Shown piece by piece: positions 48,296 to 59,773 of a stretch of 64,000 nt of DNA (positions are counted from its first letter, which is position 1; every line of letters begins with the position of its first letter). Position numbers and translations under genes: made by a program. Below the pieces are notes generated by a model. It had not been told where the DNA came from, searched no databases, and worked only from the letters and a program-made list of their open reading frames with translations. The DNA comes from Desulfocurvibacter africanus subsp. africanus DSM 2603 (GTDB taxonomy: Bacteria; Desulfobacterota; Desulfovibrionia; Desulfovibrionales; Desulfovibrionaceae), in NCBI RefSeq assembly GCF_000422545.1, contig NZ_AULZ01000021.1:1-64000 (forward strand), in the 5' to 3' direction.

Positions 48296-49573
48296 ATGCG
48301 TATACTGGTGATCGGATCTGGCGGCCGCGAGCATGCCATGGCCTGGAAGCTTTCCCAAAATCCGCGGGTGGAACGGTTGTTTATCGCTCCGGGCAACGGC
48401 GGCACGGCCGAGGCCGGCGAGAACGTGGACATCAAGGACGACGATATTCGCGGCCTGGTGGCCTTCGCCAGGAAAAACAGCGTGGATCTCGTGGTGCCCG
48501 GGCCCGAGCTGCCGCTTGTGCTGGGCGTGACCGACGCCATGACCGAGGCTGGCATCCCCTGTTTCGGTCCGGATGCTTACGCGGCCAAGCTGGAGGGCAG
48601 CAAGCTCTTCGCCAAGACGGTCATGCGCGAGGCGGGCGTGCCGACGGCCGGTTTCGCCATGTTCCAGGACGTCAAGGCCGCGCGCGAGTTCGTGCGTGAT
48701 CGCGGCGGTCCGGTGGTGGTCAAGGCCGACGGCCTGGCCGCGGGCAAGGGCGTGGCCGTGTGCCACACGGTGGAGTGCGCGGAGCAGGCATTGGAAGAGA
48801 TGCTCGTGGCCAACAGGTTTGGCGGCGCGGGCAGCAAGGTGCTCGTGGAAGACCTGCTGGAGGGCGAGGAAGCTTCTTTCCTGGCCTTCTGCGACGGCGA
48901 GCGTGTGGCGCTCATGCCGTCCAGCCAGGACCACAAGGCCATCGGCGATGGCGACACGGGCCCCAACACGGGCGGCATGGGCGCCTACAGCCCGGCTCCG
49001 GTGCTGCCGCGCTCCAAGTGGGAGGAAACGGCCGAGCTGGTCATACTGCCGATCATCCGGCACATGAAAGCCGCCGGCCATCCCTTCAGGGGCGTGCTGT
49101 ATGCCGGGATCATGATGACCGAGGCCGGCCCCATGGTCCTGGAGTACAACGTGCGCTTCGGCGACCCAGAGTGCCAGCCGCTGCTTATGCGCCTGGACTG
49201 CGACTTGACCGAGGTCATGCTGGCCTGCGCTCAGGGCAGGCTCGATCCGGCCATGGTGCGCTGGAAGGACGACACGGCCTTGTGCGTGGTCATGGCTGCC
49301 CAGGGCTATCCGGAGAAATACGAAAAGGGCATGCGTATCGAGGGCATCCGCAATTCCGAGGAGCTGCCCGGAGTTAAGGTTTTCCAGGCCGGTACCCGGC
49401 GCGAGGACGGGCTGGTCATTTCGTCGGGAGGCCGTGTGCTGGGAGTCACGGCCCTGGCTCCGAATTTGGCCGCTGCCCAGAAGTTGGCCTATCAGGCCAT
49501 TGAGCGCATTCAGTTCCCAAAATCATACTTCCGCCGGGACATCGGGGCCAAGGGCCTCGGAAGGGGAGTGTAA
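48296..49573 (+). CDS. purD: Phosphoribosylamine-glycine ligase
   Basis: Second step of de novo purine synthesis: phosphoribosylamine plus glycine and ATP gives GAR. 425 aa with typical N-terminus MRILVIGSGGREHAMAWKL, PSSQDHKAIGDGD, NTGGMGAYSPAPVLP, and EYNVRFGDPECQ. ATP-grasp enzyme of normal length. The ATG at 48296 (11 nt after AGGAGG) is preferred to GTG at 48287. Its stop overlaps the start of the cupin gene (TAATG), so those two are translationally coupled. Confidence 0.96.
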   Translation: MRILVIGSGGREHAMAWKLSQNPRVERLFIAPGNGGTAEAGENVDIKDDDIRGLVAFARKNSVDLVVPGPELPLVLGVTDAMTEAGIPCFGPDAYAAKLEGSKLFAKTVMREAGVPTAGFAMFQDVKAAREFVRDRGGPVVVKADGLAAGKGVAVCHTVECAEQALEEMLVANRFGGAGSKVLVEDLLEGEEASFLAFCDGERVALMPSSQDHKAIGDGDTGPNTGGMGAYSPAPVLPRSKWEETAELVILPIIRHMKAAGHPFRGVLYAGIMMTEAGPMVLEYNVRFGDPECQPLLMRLDCDLTEVMLACAQGRLDPAMVRWKDDTALCVVMAAQGYPEKYEKGMRIEGIRNSEELPGVKVFQAGTRREDGLVISSGGRVLGVTALAPNLAAAQKLAYQAIERIQFPKSYFRRDIGAKGLGRGV

Positions 49574-49938
49574 TGACCGTCAGTAAGGTCAACCTGGCCG
49601 AGAAGTTCGGCCAGTTCCACGATCACTGGAATCCGCGCGTAGTCGGTGAGCTCAACGGCCAATTGGTCAAGCTGGCCCGTTTGCAAGGCGAGTTCGTGCG
49701 CCACACGCATGAGGTCGAGGACGAGCTGTTCATGGTCGTCGAAGGCGAGTTGATCATGCGTCTGGACGAGGGCGATCTGCATATTGGTCCCGGAGAGTTC
49801 TGTATCGTGCCGCATGGCGTTGCCCACCAGCCCGTGGCTCCCCGGGAGGTCAAGGTGCTCCTCTTCGAGCCGGCGGCTACGTTGAATACGGGCGACGTGC
49901 GCAACGAGCGCACAAAGGATAGTCTGGACAGGATTTAA
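49573..49938 (+). CDS. Cupin-domain protein within the purD-purE cluster
   Basis: Small one-domain cupin, 121 aa, with HTHEVEDELFMVVEGEL and GPGEFCIVPHGVAHQP as the two metal-binding cupin motifs. The metal ligands His/His/Glu and a later His are intact. Translation is coupled to purD. No enzyme activity can be named; its location suggests a role tied to purine synthesis or merely shared transcription. Confidence 0.82.
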   Translation: MTVSKVNLAEKFGQFHDHWNPRVVGELNGQLVKLARLQGEFVRHTHEVEDELFMVVEGELIMRLDEGDLHIGPGEFCIVPHGVAHQPVAPREVKVLLFEPAATLNTGDVRNERTKDSLDRI

Positions 49939-49959
49939 GAAATCCGGAAGGAGTCAGGC

Positions 49960-50454
49960 ATGGCGAAAGTCGCGATCTTCATGGGCAGCATCTCGGACGA
50001 GGAGACTGTACGACCCTGCAAGGATGTGCTGGACAAATTGGGTATCGAGTGCGTGTACACCGTGACCTCTGCGCACCGCACGCCTGACCGCACGGCCGAG
50101 CTTGTGGACGATCTGGAGAGCCAGGGCTGTCAGGTGTACATCTGTGCAGCGGGCATGGCCGCGCACCTGGCCGGCGCCGTGGCCGCGCGCACCATCCGTC
50201 CTGTGATAGGCATCCCGGTCACGGCCTCGGCCCTGGGCGGCATGGACGCGTTGTTGTCCACGGTCATGATGCCTCCGGGCTTCCCGGTGGCCACCGTGGC
50301 CCTGGACAAGGCCGGCGCTCGCAACGCGGCCTGGCTGGCGGCGCAGATTCTGGCGCTGTCGGACGATGAAATCGCCTCGGCCATCAGGAAGGCGCGCGGG
50401 GAATTCCGCATTGATGTGGCCAAGGCCGCGGAGAAGCTGGCAAGTAAGGAATAG
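49960..50454 (+). CDS. purE: N5-carboxyaminoimidazole ribonucleotide mutase
   Basis: Class I PurE, converts N5-CAIR to CAIR in purine synthesis. 164 aa with [29 protein letters not shown], the loop GMAAHLAG and [23 protein letters not shown] supports the ATG. It follows the cupin gene by 21 nt, third in the purD-cupin-purE unit. purK was not seen. Confidence 0.95.
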   Translation: MAKVAIFMGSISDEETVRPCKDVLDKLGIECVYTVTSAHRTPDRTAELVDDLESQGCQVYICAAGMAAHLAGAVAARTIRPVIGIPVTASALGGMDALLSTVMMPPGFPVATVALDKAGARNAAWLAAQILALSDDEIASAIRKARGEFRIDVAKAAEKLASKE

Positions 50455-50516
50455 GCTACAGACAGGTTCAGGCTGGCCCGTTTGCCTGCGAAGGTGCAAA
50501 AAAGGCGGGCCGCCTC

Positions 50517-50771
50517 CTATCTCAGGGGGTGGCCCGTGGCGTGCGCTGCCTCAAGCTTGAGGCGCACGATATGGGTCGGGAAGTACTCCTCTTCGGGGTC
50601 GCACAAAGGGCAACCGTCGGAAAGGATCATGCAGCTCAGGTCGAGTTGCAAGGGGTTTAACCCGGACCAGAGAATGATATCGGCGGTCTGGTCGGGCTCC
50701 AGCAGCACGGGCTGTCCGCACCGGCTGCACTCCGCGTACAACAGGTCGTTCGCGAATCGCTTAGGCATCAT
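50517..50771 (-). CDS. Small zinc-binding-like protein, about 84 aa
   Basis: Two CxxC knuckles, CSRCGQ near the N-terminus and CPLC later, suggest a zinc site. The start is unclear: tandem ATGs at 50771/50768 have GGAG just upstream; ATG at 50810 is an alternative. No family recognised. It converges on purE. Confidence 0.6.
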   Translation of the reverse strand: MMPKRFANDLLYAECSRCGQPVLLEPDQTADIILWSGLNPLQLDLSCMILSDGCPLCDPEEEYFPTHIVRLKLEAAHATGHPLR

Positions 50772-50938
50772 GCTCCACTTTGGGTTGAGGACTGATTCCC
50801 AAGTAATCATCCCCTCTGAGATGTAAAGTCGGTCTGTCGGGGATGTTCGGACGCTTGATCCGAATTTCGCCGACAAGATTGTCGGACAGAATCCCTCGAC
50901 TGTCAAAGAAATCCTGACATGGCTAAGGTTTCCGTATC

Positions 50939-51066
50939 TATAGCAGATTGCTTTTAAGACGCTCGCTCCGGCGTTGACGGCGCAAGTGAATTGCGCCTAC
51001 GCCGAAGCTAGCTGCAAGCCATGCCGACGCATGGCTTGCAGAGCATTTTCAAAAGCAAAATGCTCT
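50939..51066 (+). repeat. Inverted-end repeat element, copy 7
   Basis: 128-bp copy, left end TATAGCAGATTGCTTTT, inner variant GCCGAAGCTAGCTGC as in copy 4, intact internal hairpins, right end TGCTCT without the final A. The flanks 50772-50938 and 51067-51251 contain no gene that I can support. Confidence 0.94.
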
Positions 51067-51251
51067 GGCGGTTTTCTGGCGAGCCGAGCAATACGCCACG
51101 CCTTGGACCAAAGCCCATTGGCATCATCAGGGGTGACCTTCTCCAAAAGCGTACGCGGTGCCCTGTGACGGGCCTCCTCGTGTGAGTCTTATTTCGTCCG
51201 AGGCAATGGCATACGGCAAGCTGATTACGCCTTCCTGGCCTGTAAACAACG

Positions 51252-51611
51252 CTATAGCTTCAACAAGTAGTCAACCACCGCTGACTTGCTCTTCGCATCC
51301 ATATCCTTGAACGAGGGCATGACGCCCACGGGCTCGTTGAGCTGGCGCAGCAGGTTGGCCTCGTTCACGGGCCTGTCGCTTACGGGCAGGGTGCCTCGCG
51401 CGGCGAGATTCTTGAGTCCTGGGCCGAAGCCGCCCTGCACTGAATCGCGTGGATGGCAACCGGCGCAACGGCTGTTGAAGATCTCGGCTCCCAGGCTGGA
51501 GATGTCCTCGGACGTGTCGGCTTCGCTACGGTGCCAGGCGAAGGTCAGGACCATGATCGCCATGAGTCCGGCAGTGATCAAGGACGCGTTACGGAGCGCC
51601 GTGGTTCGCAT
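51252..51611 (-). CDS. Membrane-anchored c-type cytochrome
   Basis: A 119-aa protein with an N-terminal membrane/signal segment (ASLITAGLMAIMVLTFAW), one heme c motif CAGCH and a distal Met in PVGVMPSF. GGGAGG sets the ATG. It follows the ferric-reductase-like gene by 17 nt, so the two probably form an electron-transfer pair: membrane flavocytochrome to periplasmic heme. Confidence 0.88.
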   Translation of the reverse strand: MRTTALRNASLITAGLMAIMVLTFAWHRSEADTSEDISSLGAEIFNSRCAGCHPRDSVQGGFGPGLKNLAARGTLPVSDRPVNEANLLRQLNEPVGVMPSFKDMDAKSKSAVVDYLLKL

Positions 51612-51628
51612 AGGCAGCCTCCCGGCTG

Positions 51629-52954
51629 TCAATCCAGAAATGAAAAGTATTCGAGTCGAATCCTTCGCTCGGGCACGCCGAGTTTGCGCAGGTTCTGCAG
51701 TAAAGAGCGCACCAGCCCAGGCGGGCCGCACAGGTAAAAAGCCTTGCGCAGGCAATCCTGGCCACACTGGCGGGCGATGAACTCCTTGTCGATATGGCCG
51801 CTTTCCCCAGGCCACTCAGGCCCCGGCTTGCTCAACACGTGCACCACCGTGAGCCGTCCGCTGCTCTCGGCCGCCATCTCGTCCAGCTCCTTGCGGAAGA
51901 CGATGTCCTGCTCCCGGCGGTTGGCGTAGAGGAGCAGCACGCGCCGATCCGCCGCCGTGTCGTGCATGTGGCGCAGCATGCTGCGCAGTGGGGTTATGCC
52001 GATGCCGCCGGCTATGAAGACCATGTCCTTGTCCTCGGGATGGAACAGGTAGGAGAACCTGCCGAAGGCCGCGTGCACCGTGGCGGTGTCTCCGGGACGG
52101 GTCTTGCCGATGGTGGCCGTGAAATCGCCCACGGCCTTGACGGTCGAGGAGATATAGCCGGTTTCAGTGGGGCTGGAGGAGATGGTGAAGTGGTGTTCCT
52201 CCTCTGGCAATCCTCGGCCGTGGCGGTGCAGGGTCAGGAATTGGAATTGGCCGGGCAGGTAGCCGAAGCGCTTGTGGCCCTTGGGCGGGGCCAAACGGAT
52301 GGTCCAGACGCCTTCCGCCTTGGGCCTGACCTCGACAACGCGATAGGACTGGCGTCCCAAAAGAATAGGCCGCACGATCCGATGGTAGGCGAACAGCGCG
52401 AAGATGATCCCGAAAGCGGCGAACCACGCCGTGCGCATGACGTTCACCTTGAGGTCCTGACCGGCATTGCTGCTATGCAGCAGGACCAGCACCAGCAGCG
52501 TTGGTCCCAGCATGTCATGGGCGAGCCGCCAGCGCTCGAAGCGAATCTTCATCCTGCGGCGCAGGAGGCTTACCGTGACATTGATGGCCAGCACGAGTAG
52601 GGCCAGCCGTCCGACCGTGATATACCAGGGCGTGTCCAGGCTCCATAAAAGGCTCCAGCCTGCTCCGCCCAGAACCAAAAAAATGGGGTGCGGAATGAGC
52701 ATGGCCAAGCCGAGCACGGCCATGTTGCGATGGAAGCGCAGAAGCATGTCCAGGCCGTAGGGTCGTTCCACCCATTTGAGTCTAGCCGCCAGCACGACTT
52801 GCAGCAGGAGCAGCGTCGCGCCGGACAAGGCCAAGCCTCGGCCCAGTTCATATAGGAATGAGGATGATGCCTCGTGGGCCAGAGTCGCGGAAAGGGCAAG
52901 CGGCGAGCCGAGCACGACGATATAAAGGAGCAGGAGCAGTAAGCCACGTTTCAT
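51629..52954 (-). CDS. Ferric-reductase-like transmembrane flavocytochrome
   Basis: About 441 aa. The first 210 residues hold six or so membrane helices with His residues suited to heme b (MLLRFHRNMAVLGLAMLIPHP, RLAHDM, LVLLHSSN), as in ferric-reductase-like (FRD) domains. A ferredoxin-reductase-like FAD/NAD part follows: YLPGQFQFLTL, EHHFTISSSP, FIAGGIGITPLRSML, and YLCGPPGLVRSL. Expected to move electrons from NAD(P)H through FAD and heme across the inner membrane. The cytochrome c gene downstream may be its acceptor. The C-terminus ends in EYFSFLD. Confidence 0.87.
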   Translation of the reverse strand: MKRGLLLLLLYIVVLGSPLALSATLAHEASSSFLYELGRGLALSGATLLLLQVVLAARLKWVERPYGLDMLLRFHRNMAVLGLAMLIPHPIFLVLGGAGWSLLWSLDTPWYITVGRLALLVLAINVTVSLLRRRMKIRFERWRLAHDMLGPTLLVLVLLHSSNAGQDLKVNVMRTAWFAAFGIIFALFAYHRIVRPILLGRQSYRVVEVRPKAEGVWTIRLAPPKGHKRFGYLPGQFQFLTLHRHGRGLPEEEHHFTISSSPTETGYISSTVKAVGDFTATIGKTRPGDTATVHAAFGRFSYLFHPEDKDMVFIAGGIGITPLRSMLRHMHDTAADRRVLLLYANRREQDIVFRKELDEMAAESSGRLTVVHVLSKPGPEWPGESGHIDKEFIARQCGQDCLRKAFYLCGPPGLVRSLLQNLRKLGVPERRIRLEYFSFLD

Positions 52955-53105
52955 GCGGTCTGCGCGCCTTTGTCTGCTGAAGGGTGTCGGTCGCCATGGC
53001 GGATTCGCCAAAGCCCAACCGGTCATTATACCGTCATAATAGCAGGAACTTGGCGGCGTATGTCAATACGGATGTGATGCAAGAAGGGATGTATGGCCAT
53101 GGCAA

Positions 53106-53474
53106 TCAAGCCGGCTCGGTATCCTCGTGGCTGTAGGCCGGCGCGCAGCAGCAAAGGATGATCAGGTTGTCGGGGCCGGGGTTATCGAGGCCATGTGGAG
53201 TTCCGGGGGGAATGAGCACCGTGTCGCCGGGATTCACGGCAAAGCGCTCCCCGGCCAGGAGCACGACGCCCTGGCCGGACAGCACATGATAGAGTTCCTC
53301 GCTCTTGGCGTGGCGGTGGACCAAGGTCTTGGCGCCTGGCTGTATCACTGCTTCGGCCAGGCTCTGGTTGCGAACTCCGGCATGCACCGAGGGGTGCATG
53401 AGTTCGCGCACCGTGGAGCCGTCCTTGGTGCGGTACGGCTCCACTTGATCACGACGTGTGCGCATTGTCTTCAT
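53106..53474 (-). CDS. Cupin-domain protein with Cys-rich C-terminus
   Basis: A 122-aa single cupin: LVHRHAKSEELYHVLSGQG and INPxDTVLIPPGTPHGL-type motifs (here VNPGDTVLIPPGTPHGL) retain the metal-binding His/His/Glu/His set. Three consecutive Cys (LCCCAP) occur near the end. It starts 12 nt after the PBP1A stop, closing a four-gene minus-strand operon. Function unknown. Confidence 0.83.
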   Translation of the reverse strand: MKTMRTRRDQVEPYRTKDGSTVRELMHPSVHAGVRNQSLAEAVIQPGAKTLVHRHAKSEELYHVLSGQGVVLLAGERFAVNPGDTVLIPPGTPHGLDNPGPDNLIILCCCAPAYSHEDTEPA

Positions 53475-53485
53475 TCGGTCCCGCC

Positions 53486-55839
<2,354 letters not shown>

Positions 55840-55843
<4 letters not shown>

Positions 55844-56400
55844 CTGTTACTTCTCGCAAAGCTGACGATTGGCCGTGGCATGCCACGCTCCGGGGGAAGT
55901 CCCCAGGCTAGGCGCAGCCTGGCGTGCAATTCGCGCGCCTTGGCTGGGGTCGATGTGAATTTTCGCAGGAGCATGGCCATTCCGCGGGCTTCGCGCCGGG
56001 CTAGGCAATCGGCTCCCAGGACCATGATATCTCCACCACTCACCCAGAAGGGAAAGAGACGGCAGTAGTACGGCCGGGCCTCGGTGGGAAGCCTGCAGCC
56101 GGTGTCGGACAAAAAAATGCACTTACCGGACGAATCCACGGCCAGGCGAAAGTGGAATTTGCGGGGATGGAACAGCTCCTCCACGAGTTTCTGCTCGCCG
56201 GGAAAAAGTGTGGCCACATGGCTCACGAAGGCGGAGGAATTAGCTTCCTGCGCGAACCAGCCTTTGTTGACGACGAAATCGCGGATGCGGTCCATCTCGA
56301 TGTCCGAAAGCGGAAAGCAAAATTCCTCCTGCCCCGGCGCAAGCTGGCAGCAGGTAGGGCCCATGGATGCGCATCGAGCGCAAACGTATTCACAAGACAT
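55840..56400 (-). CDS. YkgJ-type cysteine cluster protein
   Basis: A 186-aa protein with the pattern CEYVCARCASMGPTCC and further Cys (GKCIFLSDTGCRL and YYCRLFP). Family members are thought to bind zinc or an iron-sulfur cluster; the biochemical role is unknown. It lies between the GT39 and PBP1A genes and is translationally coupled to the latter, which hints at an envelope-linked role, though that is inferred from position only. Confidence 0.83.
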
Positions 56401-56409
56401 GCATGAATC

Positions 56410-57975
56410 CTAATAATCCCCCGTGGGGCCTTGAGGCCAGTGGCCGTTGAAGCCGCGACACACGAGGAACGTGAACTCCTGGGCTGGCCGGCCCTTGTGT
56501 CGCGTGCGGTAATACACCGGCTCGACGCTGTCAAACATGCCCAGCAACAGGTCGGGCACAGGTCGATTCGGCTTGCGCTCGACGAATACGGCATCCCAGC
56601 CGAGCTTGTCGTGCGGTCCAGGCCAGAGGTCATACTGGTTCATGCGCCGCCCCAGGTTGACGCAGTAGGTGAAAGGCTGGCCCGGGGCGTAGAAGGCCAG
56701 CGCAGCCGTGGTGTCGTAAGCGCTCGAGAAGAAGAAAACCCTGGTCGGGTCCACGAAGCTCGCTTGCCGCAGTTCCGCGAGCTTATTCCCCAAGTCGCTC
56801 CAGCCCTTGAGCCGCAGGGCCGGGTCGTAGTCGTGGGGCAGGGGGATGGTGCCCTGCAAATGCAGGAGCATGAAGACAAGCCCTGCGAGCGCGAGCCAGA
56901 CTTTTCTGGCCCGGTGCAGCGCGCCTCTCCCTTCCCTCCAGAACCAGTGCCAGAAGAACCCCGCCGAGATCAAGCCGCTTACATAGCACATGGCGGGCCA
57001 GTTGCCCTCGATTTTGGTGTGCAGGCTCCAGGCGAGAAAAAAAGCGAACATGGGCCAGAAGCCGGCCACGAGCAAAGCGGCCTGGGTCTGGCTCAAACCC
57101 AACGGCGGGTGGCGCTTGCCCCAGACCTGGCGCAGGGCCGCCCACGAGCCGGCCAGGGTGGCCGCAAGCCACCACGGGCTCAGCAGGCCGATCTGGCTGC
57201 CCACGTATTCCGGCAGCTTTCTCGGCCGAAGAAACGCCTCGGCGCGATTGCCGCTCACGCCGGCCAGGTTGCCAACGTGCTTGAAGGCCGCGAAGCCGTT
57301 CTCGATGTTCCAGGCAAAGACCGGCGCAAGACCTACGACCGTGCCGGCGGTCAGCGCAGCCGCCAGCCTGGGCCAGAATCCCTTGGGCAAGAGCCCGGCC
57401 CTTTGCAGGATAAGCCCATGGAGCAGGGCCACGCCGATAAAGGCCAGCATCATGTACTTGGCCAGCAACCCCAGGGCCATGCAGACGGCCAGCCCCAGCC
57501 ACGGCCAAACGCCACCCTGTCCCTGACTGGCCGCGAGCAGGCACAGCAGCGCGCCCAGCCAGCAGACCAGCAGAGGGTTGTCCGTGGTCATGAGCAGGCC
57601 GGAGGCCAGGAATAGCGGTGTGGTCGAGGCGATGACCAACACCCACAGGGCCACCCGAGGCCTGCCGAAGAGCTTGGCGACGCCCAGGTACAGGAGCGCT
57701 TGAGTTGCCGCGGCGCCCATGAAGGCCCCGGCGCGCACGCCGCTCTCCGTGTTTCCGAGAAAGCCGGTCCAAAAAGCGATGATGTAGGCTATTAGCGGCG
57801 GCTTGGAATAGTAGGAGAGCTGCAGCCGGCGGGTCCAGTCCCAATATTGCGCCTCGTCCATGACCAGGTCAAGTTGCCCGCAGAAGAGGAAGGCCAGCCG
57901 GGCCAGACCGGTTCCCAAAATGATCGTGCCGGCCCAGAACCCCGGCCGGCGTCCCAGCACATTCCCTTCGCTCAA
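56410..57975 (-). CDS. GT39/ArnT-like glycosyltransferase
   Basis: Membrane protein of 521 aa with about 11 hydrophobic segments and an early acidic pair (MDEAQYWDWTRR), as in GT39 dolichyl/undecaprenyl-phosphate-sugar transferases. A periplasmic C-terminal domain follows. Likely moves a sugar from a lipid-linked donor onto an envelope acceptor. TTG start after AGGAGG with 7-nt spacing. First gene of the operon with the YkgJ-like, PBP1A and cupin genes. The donor and acceptor are unknown. Confidence 0.83.
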   Translation of the reverse strand: MSEGNVLGRRPGFWAGTIILGTGLARLAFLFCGQLDLVMDEAQYWDWTRRLQLSYYSKPPLIAYIIAFWTGFLGNTESGVRAGAFMGAAATQALLYLGVAKLFGRPRVALWVLVIASTTPLFLASGLLMTTDNPLLVCWLGALLCLLAASQGQGGVWPWLGLAVCMALGLLAKYMMLAFIGVALLHGLILQRAGLLPKGFWPRLAAALTAGTVVGLAPVFAWNIENGFAAFKHVGNLAGVSGNRAEAFLRPRKLPEYVGSQIGLLSPWWLAATLAGSWAALRQVWGKRHPPLGLSQTQAALLVAGFWPMFAFFLAWSLHTKIEGNWPAMCYVSGLISAGFFWHWFWREGRGALHRARKVWLALAGLVFMLLHLQGTIPLPHDYDPALRLKGWSDLGNKLAELRQASFVDPTRVFFFSSAYDTTAALAFYAPGQPFTYCVNLGRRMNQYDLWPGPHDKLGWDAVFVERKPNRPVPDLLLGMFDSVEPVYYRTRHKGRPAQEFTFLVCRGFNGHWPQGPTGDY

Positions 57976-58279
57976 GAGCAGCCTCCTTCTCCGAGCATAT
58001 GCGTTCTACCCATCGATTTGCGCCTTGTCCAGATTGATGCCTGTTTGTGCGATGGACAGAAGAAAATGAGCCGGCCTCTTGCCGCGAATCCATATCTAGC
58101 ATATCGCAAAAGGTCCCAACCCTCGACGCGATGGCCGGACGCCGCGTTGAGGAGGCGCCCTGCGGCTCGGATATCCAGCCGGTCAGATCGGTAACGTGAT
58201 CGGCATCTGAGCTTCATACGGCGACAACATGGGGGATATAGGGCAGGAACATCGTTCAACCGCAGAAGGAGGCGCAGAT
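57976..58279. other. Divergent intergenic region, GT39 operon and dksA-like gene
   Basis: No gene is supported here. It should hold two divergent promoters; I could not pick out reliable -35/-10 boxes. Confidence 0.45.
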
Positions 58280-58642
58280 ATGAATACTCGTGGTACGGAA
58301 GAAATCAGGCACCGCCTCACAATCGCCCTGCAGGAGATCGAAGAGGCCCACGAGGGCAGCATGGAGATGCTCGCCGACGGCTTCCAGGCCTTTGCCGATA
58401 CTGTCGATGTGGCTTCCCAGGAAACGGACAGGAAGATTCTCTTGGCTCTGCGCGAGCGGGACCGCCAGCGCGCCAGGGATATCCGCCGGGCACTTCGGCA
58501 GTTGGAGGATGGCAACTACGGTATTTGCGAGGAATGCGGCGAGCCTATCGCGCCTGCCAGGCTGAAAGCTTTCCCCACCACCACGCTGTGCGTACACTGC
58601 AAGGAGGCCCTGGAACAGGAGCAGTACGCTCACGCCAGATGA
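58280..58642 (+). CDS. DksA/TraR-type zinc-finger regulator
   Basis: A 120-aa protein with an N-terminal coiled-coil region and a C-terminal C4 zinc finger (GICEECGEPIAPARLKAFP followed by CVHC). It should bind the RNA polymerase secondary channel and modulate transcription with ppGpp. The start is ATG 58280, with AGAAGGAGG 7 nt upstream. Slightly shorter than E. coli DksA; the Asp pair at the coiled-coil tip is not certain, so it may be a DksA paralog. Confidence 0.85.
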   Translation: MNTRGTEEIRHRLTIALQEIEEAHEGSMEMLADGFQAFADTVDVASQETDRKILLALRERDRQRARDIRRALRQLEDGNYGICEECGEPIAPARLKAFPTTTLCVHCKEALEQEQYAHAR

Positions 58643-58682
58643 CGCCATCGCGTGACGACGCGGCGCAACAAACGCATTAAAC

Positions 58683-58715
58683 ACATGTCCGGAGGGCGCG
58701 GCCTTCCGGACATGT
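58683..58715 (+). terminator. Hairpin between the dksA-like and EamA genes
   Basis: 11-bp perfect stem ACATGTCCGGA/TCCGGACATGT with a GC-rich loop that can extend the stem. It lies between two converging genes and could stop transcription from both sides; the T-run is weak. Confidence 0.65.
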
Positions 58716-58742
58716 TCGTTCAGGACTTCGTCAACCCGGCGT

Positions 58743-59651
58743 TCAGACTGCGTTGTCGGCGGGCGCCCTGGCCGGCTGCGGCCGCCGGTTGGTCAGCCAG
58801 ACTCCGCAAATGACCATGGCTCCGCCCGCGGCCAAGGTCCAGGTCACGCTCTCTCCCAGCACGAGCACCCCAAGACCGATGGCCGCCACAGGCACGAGAT
58901 TGATGAACACGCCGGCCCTGCTTGCGCCGATGGCCTTGATGCCCTCGTAGTACCAGGCGAAGCTCAGGCCCGTGGCCATGACGCCCAGAAAGAGCAGATT
59001 GCCCCAGACCACGAGGCCGATGGACCGGACCGTTCCGGCAATACCCTCGGCCAGGGCGGCGGGCAGCAGCAGGAAGCAGCCGAATATGCAGGACCATGTC
59101 ACGGCCGTGAGCGGAGACATGATGACCATGGCTCGCTTGCCCAGCAGCGAGTACGCGCTCCAGGCCGCCACGCAGCCGAAGATGTAGAGCTCGCCGTGGC
59201 CCAGGCCGCCCTCCAGGAGCGCCAGCGGATCGCCGCGCGAAATGATGAGCAACACGCCGCTCAAGGACAGCGGGATGCCCACGGCATGCCAGCGGCCAAG
59301 CCGCTCCTTCAGGAACAGGCCCGAGAAGATGGCCATGACCGCCGGGGTGCTGGCGATGATGAGCGCGGCCTTGCCGGCCGGCACGCTGCGCAGCCCGGAA
59401 AAGAAGAAGGCGTTGTAGGCGAACACGCCCGTGAGGCCCAGCAGCAGGGCGTGCAGCAGGTGCTCGCGCCGCAAGATGGGCAGGCGTTTTTCCTCGCGCA
59501 TGGTCATGAAGACCAGGAAGATGGAGGCCACGAGAAAGCGCAGGAAGGCGGCCGAAAACGGCTCCATGGCCCCGGCCACGATGCGGCCTGAAACCCAGGT
59601 GCCTCCCCATATGGCCATGGAGGCGACAAGCTTGACGTAAATGGCGGGCAC
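58743..59651 (-). CDS. EamA-family (DMT) transporter
   Basis: A 302-aa inner-membrane protein with ten predicted helices in two EamA repeats; PAGKAALIIASTPAVMAIFS and RAGVFINLVPVAAIGLGVL are the two equivalent blocks at the end of the halves. Drug/metabolite exporter superfamily; the substrate is unknown. GTG start with AAGGGG upstream. Confidence 0.88.
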   Translation of the reverse strand: MPAIYVKLVASMAIWGGTWVSGRIVAGAMEPFSAAFLRFLVASIFLVFMTMREEKRLPILRREHLLHALLLGLTGVFAYNAFFFSGLRSVPAGKAALIIASTPAVMAIFSGLFLKERLGRWHAVGIPLSLSGVLLIISRGDPLALLEGGLGHGELYIFGCVAAWSAYSLLGKRAMVIMSPLTAVTWSCIFGCFLLLPAALAEGIAGTVRSIGLVVWGNLLFLGVMATGLSFAWYYEGIKAIGASRAGVFINLVPVAAIGLGVLVLGESVTWTLAAGGAMVICGVWLTNRRPQPARAPADNAV

Positions 59652-59773
59652 GGGGAAACCCCTTGGCTGTCGTGCGTGAAGAAGCAGCCTCTACGCCCTT
59701 TACCCAGGACTGCCAAGAGACTGCTTTCCTGCATCTGCTCCGGTCGGAAATCGGACCATGCGTCCGTTCCGGT

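Noticed and set aside
50475-50511. Possible terminator after purE (GGCCCG...CGGGCC)
   Set aside because: Only 6 bp of stem with a 25-nt loop and no following T-run.
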